Source: Terriglobia bacterium
GTDB taxonomy: Bacteria > Acidobacteriota > Terriglobia > Terriglobales > Acidobacteriaceae
Assembly (NCBI GenBank): GCA_021324365.1
Contig: JAJPJE010000085.1
Span: 1-64,000 of the forward strand
Direction of reading: 5' to 3'
Length of the DNA: 64,000 nt
Positions 7,012 to 16,766 of the stretch are shown here, piece after piece. Numbering within the stretch: the first letter of the stretch is position 1; each line of letters starts with the position of its first letter. Below the pieces are notes generated by a model. The model was not told the origin of the DNA and made no database searches. It worked only from the letters and a program-made list of their open reading frames with translations. The translations under genes and the position numbers were made by a program.

Positions 7012-8508
7012 ATGAAGTTCCTCGACCTACTGGATGGTGCGGAGGTCCTCTCCGAGACCGGCGATCCCGACATTAAAGGGCTCGAATACGACTCGCGGCG
7101 GGTACAGCCGGGCTTTGCCTTCGTGGCAATGAAGGGTGAGTCGACGGATGGGAATCGGTACATCGATGCGGCCATCGGCAAGGGCGCCGTTGCCGTTGTA
7201 ACCGATTCGGCAGGTGAGAGGCCGCGCCCCAAGGCAGCCTGGGCTCAGGTCGCGCATGGCCGTCGAGCGCTCGCTCGGCTTAGCGCAAATTTCTACGGCC
7301 GTCCGGCTGAGAAACTTGCCAATTCCGGTGTCACTGGGACAAATGGCAAGACCACCACAACGTTTCTGCTCGAAGCCATCCTGCAGGCGGCGGGACGCAA
7401 AGTCGCACTTATCGGAACGATCGAGTATCACGTGGCCGGAGAAGTGATTCCGGCGCCGCATACCACCCCAGAGCCGCTTGATTTGAACCGACTGTTTTCC
7501 GAAGCACTGCAAGCGGGCGCGACCGAGTCGGTGATGGAAGATTCGTCACACGCGCTGGTGCAACAGCGTGTGTACGGGATTCCGTACGATGTTGCAATCT
7601 TCACAAATCTGACCCGCGACCATCTCGATTACCACGGAACTTTCGACGAGTACTTCGCCGCAAAGCGCATGTTGTTCGAGGGCGTGGGTACCGATCCGCC
7701 CCGTGCGGCGATCCTGAATGTTGATGACGAATATGGGCGTGAACTCGTCAACTTCTGCAGGAAGCGCTCGCAGGTCATGACCTATGGTTTCGCGCAAGGC
7801 GATTTCCACGCCGAGAATGCCGAGATAGGCCCCAGTGGTACTCGCTTCGATATGGTTACGCTCGAACGTAAGGTTCCATTGTGGTCACCGCTGATCGGCA
7901 AGGTGAATGTGTATAACATTATTGCGGCGTCGGCAGCGGCGTATGCACGGGGCGTAAGTTTCGATGACGTCGCTCGCGGGGTCGAAGCTCTGCAGCGTGT
8001 TCCGGGACGTTTCGAGCGCGTCGACGCGGGCCAGCCCTTCACGGTAGTGGTCGATTACGCGCACACCGATGATGCGCTGAAGAACCTTACGGCGGTAGCA
8101 AGAGAGTTTGTGAAGCGCGGCGGTTCAGCGGGTAAAGTGATCACGGTCTTTGGCTGCGGCGGCGATCGCGATAAGACCAAGCGGCCATTGATGGGAGAGG
8201 CTGCAGGGCGCGGTAGCGATTTCGTGGTGCTGACGTCGGACAATCCGCGAAGTGAAGATCCAATGGCGATCATTGCTGATGCGAAACCTGGTATCGAGAG
8301 AACTGGTACGCAGTTCGTGGTGGAACCGGACCGGCGTCAAGCTATCGATCTGGCGCTGCATAGGGCTGGTCCGGGAGATATTGTGCTGATTGTGGGCAAG
8401 GGCCACGAGAAGACGCAGACGACCCGCGAAGGCGTGTTTCCGTTCGATGACGTAGAGGTTGCAAAGGCGCTGTTGGAAAAGCAGTCAGCAGGAAGCAATC
8501 AGCAGTAA
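7012..8508 (+). CDS. murE: UDP-N-acetylmuramoyl-tripeptide synthetase MurE (meso-diaminopimelate type)
   Basis: MurE adds the third residue to the peptidoglycan stem peptide at the expense of ATP, in the cytoplasm. The P-loop GVTGTNGKTTTT is at 106-117, the central-domain HTTPEPLDL and SSHAL motifs follow, and the substrate-selecting motif DNPRSEDP is at 410-417. DNPR identifies meso-diaminopimelate-adding enzymes, so the wall is of the Gram-negative A1gamma type. One residue in the usually hydrophobic VMEVSSHAL block is Asp (VMEDSSHAL). The last residues, KQSAGSNQQ, are encoded by a CAGCAG/CAATCAG-type intergenic repeat, so the C-terminus appears to have been extended by repeat sequence. Confidence 0.96.
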   Translation: MKFLDLLDGAEVLSETGDPDIKGLEYDSRRVQPGFAFVAMKGESTDGNRYIDAAIGKGAVAVVTDSAGERPRPKAAWAQVAHGRRALARLSANFYGRPAEKLANSGVTGTNGKTTTTFLLEAILQAAGRKVALIGTIEYHVAGEVIPAPHTTPEPLDLNRLFSEALQAGATESVMEDSSHALVQQRVYGIPYDVAIFTNLTRDHLDYHGTFDEYFAAKRMLFEGVGTDPPRAAILNVDDEYGRELVNFCRKRSQVMTYGFAQGDFHAENAEIGPSGTRFDMVTLERKVPLWSPLIGKVNVYNIIAASAAAYARGVSFDDVARGVEALQRVPGRFERVDAGQPFTVVVDYAHTDDALKNLTAVAREFVKRGGSAGKVITVFGCGGDRDKTKRPLMGEAAGRGSDFVVLTSDNPRSEDPMAIIADAKPGIERTGTQFVVEPDRRQAIDLALHRAGPGDIVLIVGKGHEKTQTTREGVFPFDDVEVAKALLEKQSAGSNQQ

Positions 8509-8546
8509 GCGAAGCAGCTCGTGGGGCGCGAGACGGGCCCGCAACA

Positions 8547-8570
8547 GCCGGCGAGGACGCCGGCACTACA
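8547..8570 (+). repeat. GCCGGCG hairpin repeat 14 nt before murF
   Basis: GCCGGCG (8547-8553) and CGCCGGC (8558-8564) form a perfect 7-bp stem with loop AGGA, followed by ACTACAAAG. A sister copy lies at 15139-15155 before murC. In both cases exactly 14 nt separate the stem from the start codon, and no ribosome binding site better than an A-rich run is present. Confidence 0.7.
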
Positions 8571-8578
8571 AAGAAAGA

Positions 8579-10000
8579 ATGAAACTCACACTTGCACGCA
8601 TTGCCGAACTGATGACTGCCTCGGGCGAATTTGACCGCAACCGGGTGGCCGAGGGCTACTCGATTGACTCGCGCAGCATCGGCAAAGGCGAGCTGTTCTT
8701 CGCCATCAAGGGCGAGCGGTTTGACGGTCATGATTTCGTGGAAGCAGCGCTTCATCAGGGAGCAGTCGCTGCCGTAGTAAGCAAGGAGATGCTGCCACGC
8801 TACGCAGTCAAGATGCAGCTGCTGGCGGTGGATGATCCACTGAAAGCTCTTCAGACGCTGGCGGCGGGCGTGCGTCGCATGTGGGGCAAGACCCTGGTTG
8901 GTGTCACAGGGTCGGCGGGCAAAACGACGACAAAGGAAGCGATTGCGCACGTTGTCTCGACCGGATATCGCGTGCTGAAGTCTCAGGGCAATCTCAACAA
9001 TCACTATGGCCTGCCGCTACAACTGCTGAAGCTCGAGAACGAACACGAAATCGCGGTCATTGAGATGGGTATGTCGCACGCGGGCGAGATCAGGGCGCTC
9101 GCCAAAATTGCTAAACCGGACGTAGGGGTTGTAACGCTGGTGGCACCGGTTCACCTGGAATACTTCGATTCGATCGCCGGGATCGCGCGCGCTAAGTTTG
9201 AGCTGATCGAATCACTTCCGCCTAAGGGCGTGGCTGTCCTGAATGCCGACGACGAATACGTTTCGCAATTTGGCCGGGGCTTCAACGGGAAGGTAATCAC
9301 CTTCGGTGTTCGGAACGTTGCAGATGTCCGTGCGGAAAATATCGAAGATCGCGGGGCACTTGGCACCGAGTTCGATGTGGTGGTAGATGGGCAGCGGGAG
9401 CATGCGACGTTGCCGCTGATCGGACAACACAACATCTATAACGCTCTGGCGGGAGTAGCCGTGGCATTGGACGGAGGGATTCCTCTACCGGCAGCGGTCG
9501 GATCGCTGCGTTCGTTGAAGGCGAGCGATAAACGCGGAGAAGTGATCGAGATCGCAGGCGCCACCGTTATCAATGACTGTTACAACTCGAATCCGAAGGC
9601 TCTAGCGTCGATGGTCGACGTGCTTGCGGCGCTTCCCGCCAAGCGGCACATCGTGGTCGCTGGAGAGATGCTGGAGCTCGGTCCCGCAGGTGAGCAGCTT
9701 CATGTGGAATCCGGCTGCCACATGGTCCAGCGCAAGATTGATTTCGTCGTCGGCGTGCGTGGTGTGGCGAAGAAGATCGTTGAGACGGCTTCCACGGCAG
9801 GAGTTCCGGCAGTGTTTTTCGATACGCCCGGCGAGGCCGGACAGTGGCTGGCGAGCGAGGCGCGTGCGGGGGATGCGGTCCTGCTGAAAGCGTCACGTGG
9901 AGTGCGCCTGGAGCGCGCGCTCGAGGTGTGGAAAGAGCAGTTGCAGACACAAAAAACATTAAGCGCCGCCGAAGCGCCGATCAAAGAAGATAATCTTTGA
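8579..10000 (+). CDS. murF: UDP-N-acetylmuramoyl-tripeptide--D-alanyl-D-alanine ligase MurF
   Basis: MurF adds the D-Ala-D-Ala dipeptide and completes the cytoplasmic UDP-MurNAc-pentapeptide. From the ATG at 8579 (MKLTLARIAEL) the protein has 473 residues, the usual family length. The P-loop region GVTGSAGKTTTKE, the substrate block SQGNLNNHYGLPLQLL, the GMSHAGEI motif and the DCYNSNPKAL motif are all present. The reading frame is open further upstream, but that stretch is the hairpin repeat and codes for nothing conserved, so the ATG is preferred. It sits between murE and mraY in the conserved order. Confidence 0.95.
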   Translation: MKLTLARIAELMTASGEFDRNRVAEGYSIDSRSIGKGELFFAIKGERFDGHDFVEAALHQGAVAAVVSKEMLPRYAVKMQLLAVDDPLKALQTLAAGVRRMWGKTLVGVTGSAGKTTTKEAIAHVVSTGYRVLKSQGNLNNHYGLPLQLLKLENEHEIAVIEMGMSHAGEIRALAKIAKPDVGVVTLVAPVHLEYFDSIAGIARAKFELIESLPPKGVAVLNADDEYVSQFGRGFNGKVITFGVRNVADVRAENIEDRGALGTEFDVVVDGQREHATLPLIGQHNIYNALAGVAVALDGGIPLPAAVGSLRSLKASDKRGEVIEIAGATVINDCYNSNPKALASMVDVLAALPAKRHIVVAGEMLELGPAGEQLHVESGCHMVQRKIDFVVGVRGVAKKIVETASTAGVPAVFFDTPGEAGQWLASEARAGDAVLLKASRGVRLERALEVWKEQLQTQKTLSAAEAPIKEDNL

Positions 10001-10091
10001 GGTTCCTGCCTTTTTTCCTCGACTGATTCCGCGTAAAACTGTGGTTTACGTCATTTTTGTGCCGAGGCTGGACTCGGACGGGAGATAGTTC

Positions 10092-11225
10092 TTGCTCTAT
10101 TGGCTGTTATACCAAGTCCTGTACCACTATTTCTCTCCGTTTCGTATTTTTCGGTATCTCACGTTCAGGACTGCGTTTGCCAGCCTCACCGCTATGTTCA
10201 TGGCGATGGTTATCGGCCCGGCTATCATCCGCCAGCTACGCGAGTTTCAGATTGGCCAGTACATCCGCGAGGAAGGTCCAGCAGCCCACCAGAAGAAAGC
10301 AGGCACGCCGACGATGGGCGGCGTGCTCATTACTGTTTCAATCATTATTCCCACATTGCTTTGGGCTGACTTGGCGAACAAATTTATCTGGCTGGTAATC
10401 TTCTCCACCATTTCGTACGCGGCGATCGGGTTTGCGGACGACTACTTGAAGATGGTGCACCGCCGCAACCTTGGCCTGACTGGGAAAACCAAGCTGACGC
10501 TGCAAATTCTGGTCGGCATGATCGTGGCCATCGTCTTGATCTGGCTGCAGACACGGGGGATCTACTCTACCCACCTGATGGTGCCCTTCGATAAGAAGTT
10601 CCGCCCCGACTTGGTAATCACCACCCTGCTGCACTACCACCATTGGTGGCCCTTTGCATTCTTGCCTTTCGTGATTTTTGTAGCGCTGGTGATCGCTTTT
10701 TCGAGCAACGCAGTGAATCTCACGGACGGCCTGGATGGTCTTGCTATCGGTTGCACGGTGGTTGCCGCCGGAGCACTCACCATTCTCACCTATGTCAGCG
10801 GCCACGCGATCTTCGCGGACTACCTGGAATTGCAGAAAATGCCGCAGGTCGCGGAAGTGACAGTCTTCTGCGGGTCGATGGTGGGCGCCTCGATAGGCTT
10901 TCTCTGGTACAACGCCCACCCAGCCGAGGTATTTATGGGCGACGTAGGATCCCTCGCGCTCGGCGGCGCCATCGGGACAATTGCGGTGGTGATCAAGCAG
11001 GAACTGCTGCTGCCGTTCATCGGCGGGGTATTCGTGATCGAGGCGATTTCGGTGATCCTGCAGGTGGGATCGTACAAGCTGCGGAAGAAACGCATCTTCA
11101 AAATGGCGCCGATTCATCATCATTTTGAGCTGATGGGCTGGTCGGAATCGAAGGTGATCGTGAGGTTCTGGATAGCGTCGCTGGTGTTCGCGCTGTTTGC
11201 GCTGACGACGCTCAAGCTCAGGTAA
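10092..11225 (+). CDS. mraY: Phospho-N-acetylmuramoyl-pentapeptide transferase MraY
   Basis: MraY transfers phospho-MurNAc-pentapeptide to undecaprenyl phosphate, making lipid I at the inner membrane face. The 377-residue protein has about ten membrane segments. It carries the motifs GTPTMGG near residue 75, FADDYLK with the aspartate pair near 115, NAVNLTDGLDGLA, MGDVGSLALGG and the PIHHHFE loop. The start is a TTG at 10092 preceded by GGGAGATAG; the resulting N-terminus MLYWLL...SPFRIF aligns well with MLVWLA of Escherichia coli, supporting this choice. Confidence 0.96.
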   Translation: MLYWLLYQVLYHYFSPFRIFRYLTFRTAFASLTAMFMAMVIGPAIIRQLREFQIGQYIREEGPAAHQKKAGTPTMGGVLITVSIIIPTLLWADLANKFIWLVIFSTISYAAIGFADDYLKMVHRRNLGLTGKTKLTLQILVGMIVAIVLIWLQTRGIYSTHLMVPFDKKFRPDLVITTLLHYHHWWPFAFLPFVIFVALVIAFSSNAVNLTDGLDGLAIGCTVVAAGALTILTYVSGHAIFADYLELQKMPQVAEVTVFCGSMVGASIGFLWYNAHPAEVFMGDVGSLALGGAIGTIAVVIKQELLLPFIGGVFVIEAISVILQVGSYKLRKKRIFKMAPIHHHFELMGWSESKVIVRFWIASLVFALFALTTLKLR

Positions 11226-11402
11226 ATGAAATGTTCACGGCGGAGACACTACCAGTTCGATAATCGGGAGATAGTCGGGCAATCGAAGATAAGAACAGAG
11301 TTCTATTTGGGTTTTCAAATTGCCGGATTATCAATTAACGACTACAAATCCTCTCCGTGCCTCGGTATCTCTGTGGTGAAATAGGACTTTGACAGGTTCG
11401 AA

Positions 11403-12779
11403 ATGAGCACTGAAATGCAAGTCGCTGGTAAACGGGTGCTGGTCGTGGGACTGGGGAAGTCGGGCGTGGCTTCGGCTTTGTTTCTGAAGGCGAGGGGCGC
11501 GCGAGTCACTGTGTCGGACGCCAAATCCGAGGAGCAGTTGCGCGGAGAAATTCCGGCACTGCTGGATAAGGGCATTGCGGTTGAAGCTGGGGGACACGGC
11601 GAGAGGACTTTTCGTCAGCAGGATTTCATCGTTCTAAGCCCCGGCGTGCCGGTAGATCAGCCGATGATCGTCCAGGCGAAGCAGCTTGGAATTCCGGTCA
11701 TTGGCGAGGTTGAACTCGCGTCGCGTTTCCTGAAAGGCAACATTGTTGCGATCACGGGTTCGAACGGCAAGACCACCACAACATCACTAGCGGGCGATGT
11801 TATTGCGGCTGGCAGCAAAGCAGCCCTCGTTGGCGGGAACATTGGGACTCCGGCGATTGAACTCGTGCCGAAATCAACTGAAAAGGGTTGGGTGGTGCTC
11901 GAGGTCTCCAGCTTCCAACTGGAGACGATCGAGACGTTCCATCCGAGGATCGCCGCGGTTCTCAATGTTACGCCGGACCACCTCGACCGGCACCATACCT
12001 TCGAAGCCTACTGGTCGGCAAAGAAGAGAGTTTTTGAAAACCAGACAGCCGACGATTTCGCCGCGCTCAACGCTGATGACCCGGAGTGCGTGCGCATGGC
12101 AGTGGACCTTAAGGGGAAGGTGCTCTGGTTCAGCCGAAAAGACGAAGTGAAGACGGGAAGTTTTGTCCGGGCGAATAACATTTACTATCGCGACGGCGGC
12201 AGTGAACGAGAGATCATGCCGGTTGCGGATATGCAGTTGAAGGGCTCCCACAACGTTGAAAACGTCCTTGCCGCGGTTTGCATAGGCATGGCGGCTGGCT
12301 GCACTCCGGAGCAGATTCGTTCGGCGGTGAAGTTGTTCAAAGCGGTTGAGCACCGTCTGGAATACGTGGCGACGATCGGTGGTGTGCAGTACTACAACGA
12401 CTCGAAAGCGACGAACGTGGATGCCACGATCAAGGCGCTCGAATCGTTCCCAGCAAACATTCACATCATACTTGGCGGCAAGGATAAAGGCAGCGACTAC
12501 ACGGTGCTGAAGCCGCTTCTGCGTGAACGAGTAAAACGCGTATACACGATTGGGGCGGCCGCGGAGAAGATCGAGTCGCATATTTCGGGAGCGACTGAGG
12601 TTTTGCGCACCGGAACGCTGGAAAATGCGGTGCGCCGTGCGACCGAGATGGCGAAGCCAGGAGACATCATCTTGTTGGCGCCGGCCTGCGCAAGTTTTGA
12701 TCAGTTCACCGGATACGAGCAGCGTGGAAGAGTTTTCAAGGAACTGGTTGCAGGGTTGCAAGTGCCGGTGAGTAGATAG
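11403..12779 (+). CDS. murD: UDP-N-acetylmuramoylalanine--D-glutamate ligase MurD
   Basis: MurD adds D-glutamate to UDP-MurNAc-L-Ala. The 458-residue protein begins with the Rossmann-like UDP-binding domain (GLGKSGVASALFL, about 16-28), followed by the ATP-binding P-loop ITGSNGKTTTTSL, the TPDHLDRH motif and the C-terminal domain with NDSKATNVDAT and LGGKDKGSDY. All are family hallmarks. A dispersed GTGCCTCGGTATCTCTGTGGTGAA element lies just upstream of the ATG, in the 177-bp gap after mraY, so murD may have its own expression signals. Confidence 0.96.
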   Translation: MSTEMQVAGKRVLVVGLGKSGVASALFLKARGARVTVSDAKSEEQLRGEIPALLDKGIAVEAGGHGERTFRQQDFIVLSPGVPVDQPMIVQAKQLGIPVIGEVELASRFLKGNIVAITGSNGKTTTTSLAGDVIAAGSKAALVGGNIGTPAIELVPKSTEKGWVVLEVSSFQLETIETFHPRIAAVLNVTPDHLDRHHTFEAYWSAKKRVFENQTADDFAALNADDPECVRMAVDLKGKVLWFSRKDEVKTGSFVRANNIYYRDGGSEREIMPVADMQLKGSHNVENVLAAVCIGMAAGCTPEQIRSAVKLFKAVEHRLEYVATIGGVQYYNDSKATNVDATIKALESFPANIHIILGGKDKGSDYTVLKPLLRERVKRVYTIGAAAEKIESHISGATEVLRTGTLENAVRRATEMAKPGDIILLAPACASFDQFTGYEQRGRVFKELVAGLQVPVSR

Positions 12780-12885
12780 CACTCAGTATTCAGCCGTCAG
12801 CATGCAGCACTGGATGCGCGAAGAGCCGAAAGCGAAGAGCTGACAGCCAATATGTTTTTCAGCAGGGCAAATTCCGGAGCACCAC

Positions 12886-13977
12886 TTGGCTAAACGCGTC
12901 AGCGTTGATAAAACTCTTTTTACGGTTACGCTGCTGCTGGTTTTTATCGGCCTGGTGATGGTCTTCAGCGCTTCGGCGGTGATGGCCAAAGATCGTTTCG
13001 GGTCGCCGTACGGATTTCTGATCCGGCAGTTCCTGTGGGCGGTGGCGGGTATCGGCGCGATGTTCGGGTTGATGAACGTCGACTACAAGCGCTACAAGAA
13101 TTCCGGCGTGGTGTTCTCGCTTCTAGGTCTGACGACAATTCTTCTAATTTCGGTCTTCTTTCTCGACCGCTCTCACAATACTCACCGCTGGTTCCGCGCG
13201 GGCCCGTTCTCGTTTCAACCATCGGAGCTGGCAAAGCCCACGCTTATCTTATTTCTGTCCTACTTCCTGGAATCGCGCACCAGACAGATGGAGGACTGGC
13301 GTCACACGCTGCTGCCCGCCATTGCGCCCACACTTTTTCTCTCAGCGCTTATCGCAGCGCAGCCCGATCTGGGCACGGCGATCGCGTGTGCGGCAATTAC
13401 AGCTGCCATCATGTTTGTGGCAGGAACGGAATGGAAATATTACCTGTATGCAGTTGCTCCGCTGCCGATCCTGTTTTACTTCCTGATCTGGCGAGTGCCA
13501 TGGCGTCACCAGCGCATACTGGCATACGCGAATCCGTATTCTGATCCGCTCGGTCGCGGCTTCCACATTATTCAGTCATTAATCGCGGTGAGTACTGGCG
13601 GCTTTTCCGGGCTCGGCCTGATGGAGGGGCATCAGAAACTGTTTTTTCTACCCGAGCCGCACACCGACTTCATCTTCGCCGTGATCGGGGAGGAGTTCGG
13701 ATTAATTGGCACAATCGTGGTGCTGACGCTGTTTGCCATATTTCTCTATCGCGGCGTGCGGGCGGCAGTCCTGACGCGTGATGTCTTCGGCAAGTACCTG
13801 GCTGCCGGCATCGCCTCAATGATCGTGATCCAGGCGCTGTTCAACATAAGCGTAGTGGTTGCGCTACTGCCGACCAAAGGTATTCCGCTGCCCTTTATCT
13901 CTTATGGAGGATCGTCGCTTTTCGTGATGCTGGCGAGCGTAGGAGTTCTGCTGAACATCACCAAGCAGACGGACTAG
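12886..13977 (+). CDS. ftsW: Lipid II polymerase FtsW (SEDS family)
   Basis: FtsW is the SEDS glycosyltransferase that polymerises lipid II at the septum with FtsI. The 363-residue protein has about ten membrane segments. It has the SEDS motifs [11 protein letters not shown] near the N-terminus, QPSELAKPT, the QPDLGTA stretch, GIGEEFG-like IGEEFGLIG and the C-terminal [14 protein letters not shown]. The start is a TTG at 12886 with GGAGC eight bases upstream; the protein is close to family length from here. murG follows after a single base, indicating coupling. Confidence 0.95.
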   Translation: MAKRVSVDKTLFTVTLLLVFIGLVMVFSASAVMAKDRFGSPYGFLIRQFLWAVAGIGAMFGLMNVDYKRYKNSGVVFSLLGLTTILLISVFFLDRSHNTHRWFRAGPFSFQPSELAKPTLILFLSYFLESRTRQMEDWRHTLLPAIAPTLFLSALIAAQPDLGTAIACAAITAAIMFVAGTEWKYYLYAVAPLPILFYFLIWRVPWRHQRILAYANPYSDPLGRGFHIIQSLIAVSTGGFSGLGLMEGHQKLFFLPEPHTDFIFAVIGEEFGLIGTIVVLTLFAIFLYRGVRAAVLTRDVFGKYLAAGIASMIVIQALFNISVVVALLPTKGIPLPFISYGGSSLFVMLASVGVLLNITKQTD

Positions 13978-13978
13978 C

Positions 13979-15052
13979 ATGAGGGCCGTACTGGCGGGAG
14001 GTGGAACGGGCGGCCATGTCATCCCAGCGCTGGCGATCGCAAGGGAACTCCAGAATCTTTATCAGGCAGAAGTGCTATTTGTTGGGACTGCGCGGGGTAT
14101 GGAAACCCGACTGGTTCCCGCTGCCGGATACCGGCTCGAACTGATCAAAGTGGGCCAACTGAACCGCGTCAGCCTGGCCACTCGCGTCCGAACTCTGGTG
14201 GATCTTCCCATGTCGGTGGCACATTCGGCGCGACTGCTTGGAAATTTCAACCCAGACGTCGTGATTGGAGTGGGCGGGTATGCCTCCGGACCCGCGATGG
14301 CTGCGGCGTGGCTGAAAGGCATCCCTAGCTTGATTTTCGAACCCAACCTGATTCCGGGTTTTACAAATCGCATGGCAGCGAGGATGGCGTCGGAAGCCGC
14401 GGTTCAGTTCGAGCAGACTGGATCGTATTTTCGGAAGGCGAAGGTCACGGGTGTGCCGGTACGCGAATCATTCTTCCAGATTCCGGCCCGACCTTCGGAG
14501 GCGGTGACCACGCTCCTGGTCTTCGGCGGTAGCCAGGGATCGCGAGCCATTAACCGCGCGGTGTTAAGTGCCTTGCCTCTGCTGAAGGAGCGAATGTCGG
14601 ACTTTCACCTGATCCATCAAACCGGCGAGCGCGAATATAATGACGCTCGCGAGGCGTACGCGAAATCCGGGCTTTCAGCAGAGGTGTTTCCCTTTATCAA
14701 CGATATGGCACAGGCCTTCTGCCGGGCAGATCTGTTGCTCTGCCGATCGGGGGCGAGTACGGTAGCAGAAATCGCTGCGGCGGGAAAAGCTGTGGTATTC
14801 ATTCCGCTGCCGACGGCGGCAGACGATCATCAGCGGAAGAACGCGGAAGCGCTGGTCGAGGCAGGAGCGGGAGTGTTGCTTCCGGAGAAGGAACTGACGC
14901 CGGAGCGGCTGGCGGATACGCTGGTCGGGTTGCTGGCGGATCGGGCGAGACTGGCACGCATGTCGCTAGCAGCGAGAAACCTGGCGCATCCGGATGCGGC
15001 AAAGGAAATTGCTGGAATGGCAGCGAGGCTGGCGGGAGTGGGTAGAGATTGA
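13979..15052 (+). CDS. murG: UDP-N-acetylglucosamine--lipid I transferase MurG
   Basis: MurG adds GlcNAc to lipid I to form lipid II on the cytoplasmic membrane face. The 357-residue GT28 enzyme opens with the glycine-rich [12 protein letters not shown] loop (about 6-17), has [12 protein letters not shown], a second glycine-rich [10 protein letters not shown] loop in the C-terminal domain, and the donor-binding [16 protein letters not shown] with LPTAADDHQ. All residues expected of an active enzyme are present. It starts one base after the ftsW stop. Confidence 0.96.
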   Translation: MRAVLAGGGTGGHVIPALAIARELQNLYQAEVLFVGTARGMETRLVPAAGYRLELIKVGQLNRVSLATRVRTLVDLPMSVAHSARLLGNFNPDVVIGVGGYASGPAMAAAWLKGIPSLIFEPNLIPGFTNRMAARMASEAAVQFEQTGSYFRKAKVTGVPVRESFFQIPARPSEAVTTLLVFGGSQGSRAINRAVLSALPLLKERMSDFHLIHQTGEREYNDAREAYAKSGLSAEVFPFINDMAQAFCRADLLLCRSGASTVAEIAAAGKAVVFIPLPTAADDHQRKNAEALVEAGAGVLLPEKELTPERLADTLVGLLADRARLARMSLAARNLAHPDAAKEIAGMAARLAGVGRD

Positions 15053-15138
15053 TGCACGGCCGCCGTGTTCTATTCGCGCCCGTGTGTGGCCTTCGGTTTT
15101 GCTCGCTCATTATGTGAGCGCCAGACGCGCTCACGACA

Positions 15139-15164
15139 GCCGGCCGGAGGCCGGCGCTACAAAA
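15139..15164 (+). repeat. GCCGGCC hairpin repeat 14 nt before murC
   Basis: GCCGGCC (15139-15145) pairs with GGCCGGC (15149-15155), followed by GCTACAAAAA. It is the sister of the element at 8547. It ends 14 nt before the murC ATG, and no Shine-Dalgarno sequence is visible. Confidence 0.7.
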
Positions 15165-15169
15165 ACTCA

Positions 15170-16579
15170 ATGTTTGCCAAGATACAACGCATTCACTTTG
15201 TTGGGATCGGTGGAATCGGGATGAGCGGGATCGCCGAGGTGCTGATTAATCTCGGGTTCAAGGTTTCCGGCTCCGACCTGAAGGCCTCCGCTATCACGCA
15301 CCGCCTCGCCGGTATGGGGGCGATTACTTTTGAAGGTCATCGAGCCGAAAACATCGCCGGCGCCGAGGTCGTCGTCACCAGTTCCGCCATCTCTCGCGAA
15401 AATCCTGAAGTCGCCGAAGCGCATCGCTTGCACATTCCGGTGATCCAGCGGGCCGAAATGCTGGCGGAGCTAATGCGGCTGAAGTACGGCATTGCAGTAG
15501 CCGGCATGCATGGGAAGACGACGACCACGTCAATGGTTGCGGCAGTGCTCGCCGGGGGAAATCTTGATCCGACCATTATTGTTGGTGGACGCGTGGATGC
15601 GATGGGTTCGAACGCCCGACTCGGGAAATCGCATTACCTGGTTGCGGAGGCTGATGAAAGTGACCGTTCGTTCCTGAAGCTCTCGCCCATAATCTCCGTT
15701 GTCACGAATATCGATCGCGAGCACATGGATACGTATCGAGACATGCAGGACGTGGAGGACACGTTTGTCGATTTCATGGATCGAGTTCCGTTTTACGGGA
15801 TGGTGGTCGCCTGCAATGACAACGATGGGTTGCGGACGCTACTTCCGCGAGTGCAGCGGCGAACTGTGACCTACGGGTTACGGGAAGATTCCGATTTCCG
15901 CATCCTCGCTGCCGAGTCCGAGTTGGCGAAAGATGGGCCGGTGCCGTTAAGCCGTTTTCGCGTGCAATACAAAGGCAAGCTGCTGGGCGAGTTTCATCTG
16001 CACGTGCCAGGGGCGCACAACGTGCTGAACGCGACTGCGGCAATCGCTGTTGGCGTTGGACTGGATGTTTCGGTAGAACAGATTCGCGACGCGCTGGTGT
16101 CGTTCCATGGAGTGGATCGGCGCTTCCAGTTGCGGGGCGAGGTGGATGGCATCCGGGTGATCGATGACTACGGCCATCATCCCACCGAAATCAAGGCGAC
16201 ATTAGCCGCCGCGCGGCAGATTACCCAGGGTAAGCTGCACGTGATTTTCCAGCCGCATCGCTACACGCGCACGCAGTTGCTGCTCGACGATTTCGGCCGC
16301 GCCTTCGGTGATGCCGATAGCGTGTTCGTCCTCGACATCTACGCAGCGAGCGAGAAGCCGATCGCAGGAGTAACGGCGGAATCGGTCGCCGCGAAGATCG
16401 CTGCTTCGAGTCAGCCAGCGATGTATGTGAGTTCGTTTTCCGATGCGATCACCGCCGTGACTGCCGCGGCTCATCCGAAAGACATGATCATTACCCTCGG
16501 AGCCGGAAGCGTTTCGCAATTGGGGCCGCAGATAGTAGAGGCGCTGGGGGCGAAAACGGCGGCGGCGCGAGCATGGTGA
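15170..16579 (+). CDS. murC: UDP-N-acetylmuramate--L-alanine ligase MurC
   Basis: MurC starts stem-peptide synthesis by adding L-Ala to UDP-MurNAc. From the ATG at 15170 (MFAKIQRIHFVGIGGIGMSG) the protein has 469 residues, as usual. The UDP-binding GIGGIGMSGIAE, P-loop GMHGKTTTTSM, EADESDRSFL, TNIDREHMD and DDYGHHPTEI motifs are present. The frame is open upstream to 15065, but that stretch is hairpin repeat sequence and is not expected to be coding. In many bacteria murB and ddl follow; here ftsQ follows directly. Confidence 0.95.
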   Translation: MFAKIQRIHFVGIGGIGMSGIAEVLINLGFKVSGSDLKASAITHRLAGMGAITFEGHRAENIAGAEVVVTSSAISRENPEVAEAHRLHIPVIQRAEMLAELMRLKYGIAVAGMHGKTTTTSMVAAVLAGGNLDPTIIVGGRVDAMGSNARLGKSHYLVAEADESDRSFLKLSPIISVVTNIDREHMDTYRDMQDVEDTFVDFMDRVPFYGMVVACNDNDGLRTLLPRVQRRTVTYGLREDSDFRILAAESELAKDGPVPLSRFRVQYKGKLLGEFHLHVPGAHNVLNATAAIAVGVGLDVSVEQIRDALVSFHGVDRRFQLRGEVDGIRVIDDYGHHPTEIKATLAAARQITQGKLHVIFQPHRYTRTQLLLDDFGRAFGDADSVFVLDIYAASEKPIAGVTAESVAAKIAASSQPAMYVSSFSDAITAVTAAAHPKDMIITLGAGSVSQLGPQIVEALGAKTAAARAW

Positions 16580-16585
16580 TTGCGA

Positions 16586-16623
16586 CCCAGGTTAGCGTCC
16601 AATAGAAGGACGCGAACCCTGGG
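16586..16623. repeat. CCCAGGTTAGCGTCC inverted repeat after murC
   Basis: CCCAGGTTAGCGTCC (16586-16600) pairs with GGACGCGAACCCTGGG (16608-16623) with one mismatch and one bulge around a 7-nt loop. A clear relative follows ftsZ at 20455-20496. They are members of one family of dispersed inverted repeats and may act as RNA 3'-end stabilisers or weak terminators. Confidence 0.65.
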
Positions 16624-16766
16624 ACACCGAGCACCAAGCTGCCGCGACTCGAAAAGCTCCGCAGGTACCCAATCAGCTAGCGCAAATCAGAAAATTCTCA
16701 TCATGAAACACGCACGAACACGGTATAGTTTGTGAGCGGGCGTTTCTCAACGACGAATCTGTATTA

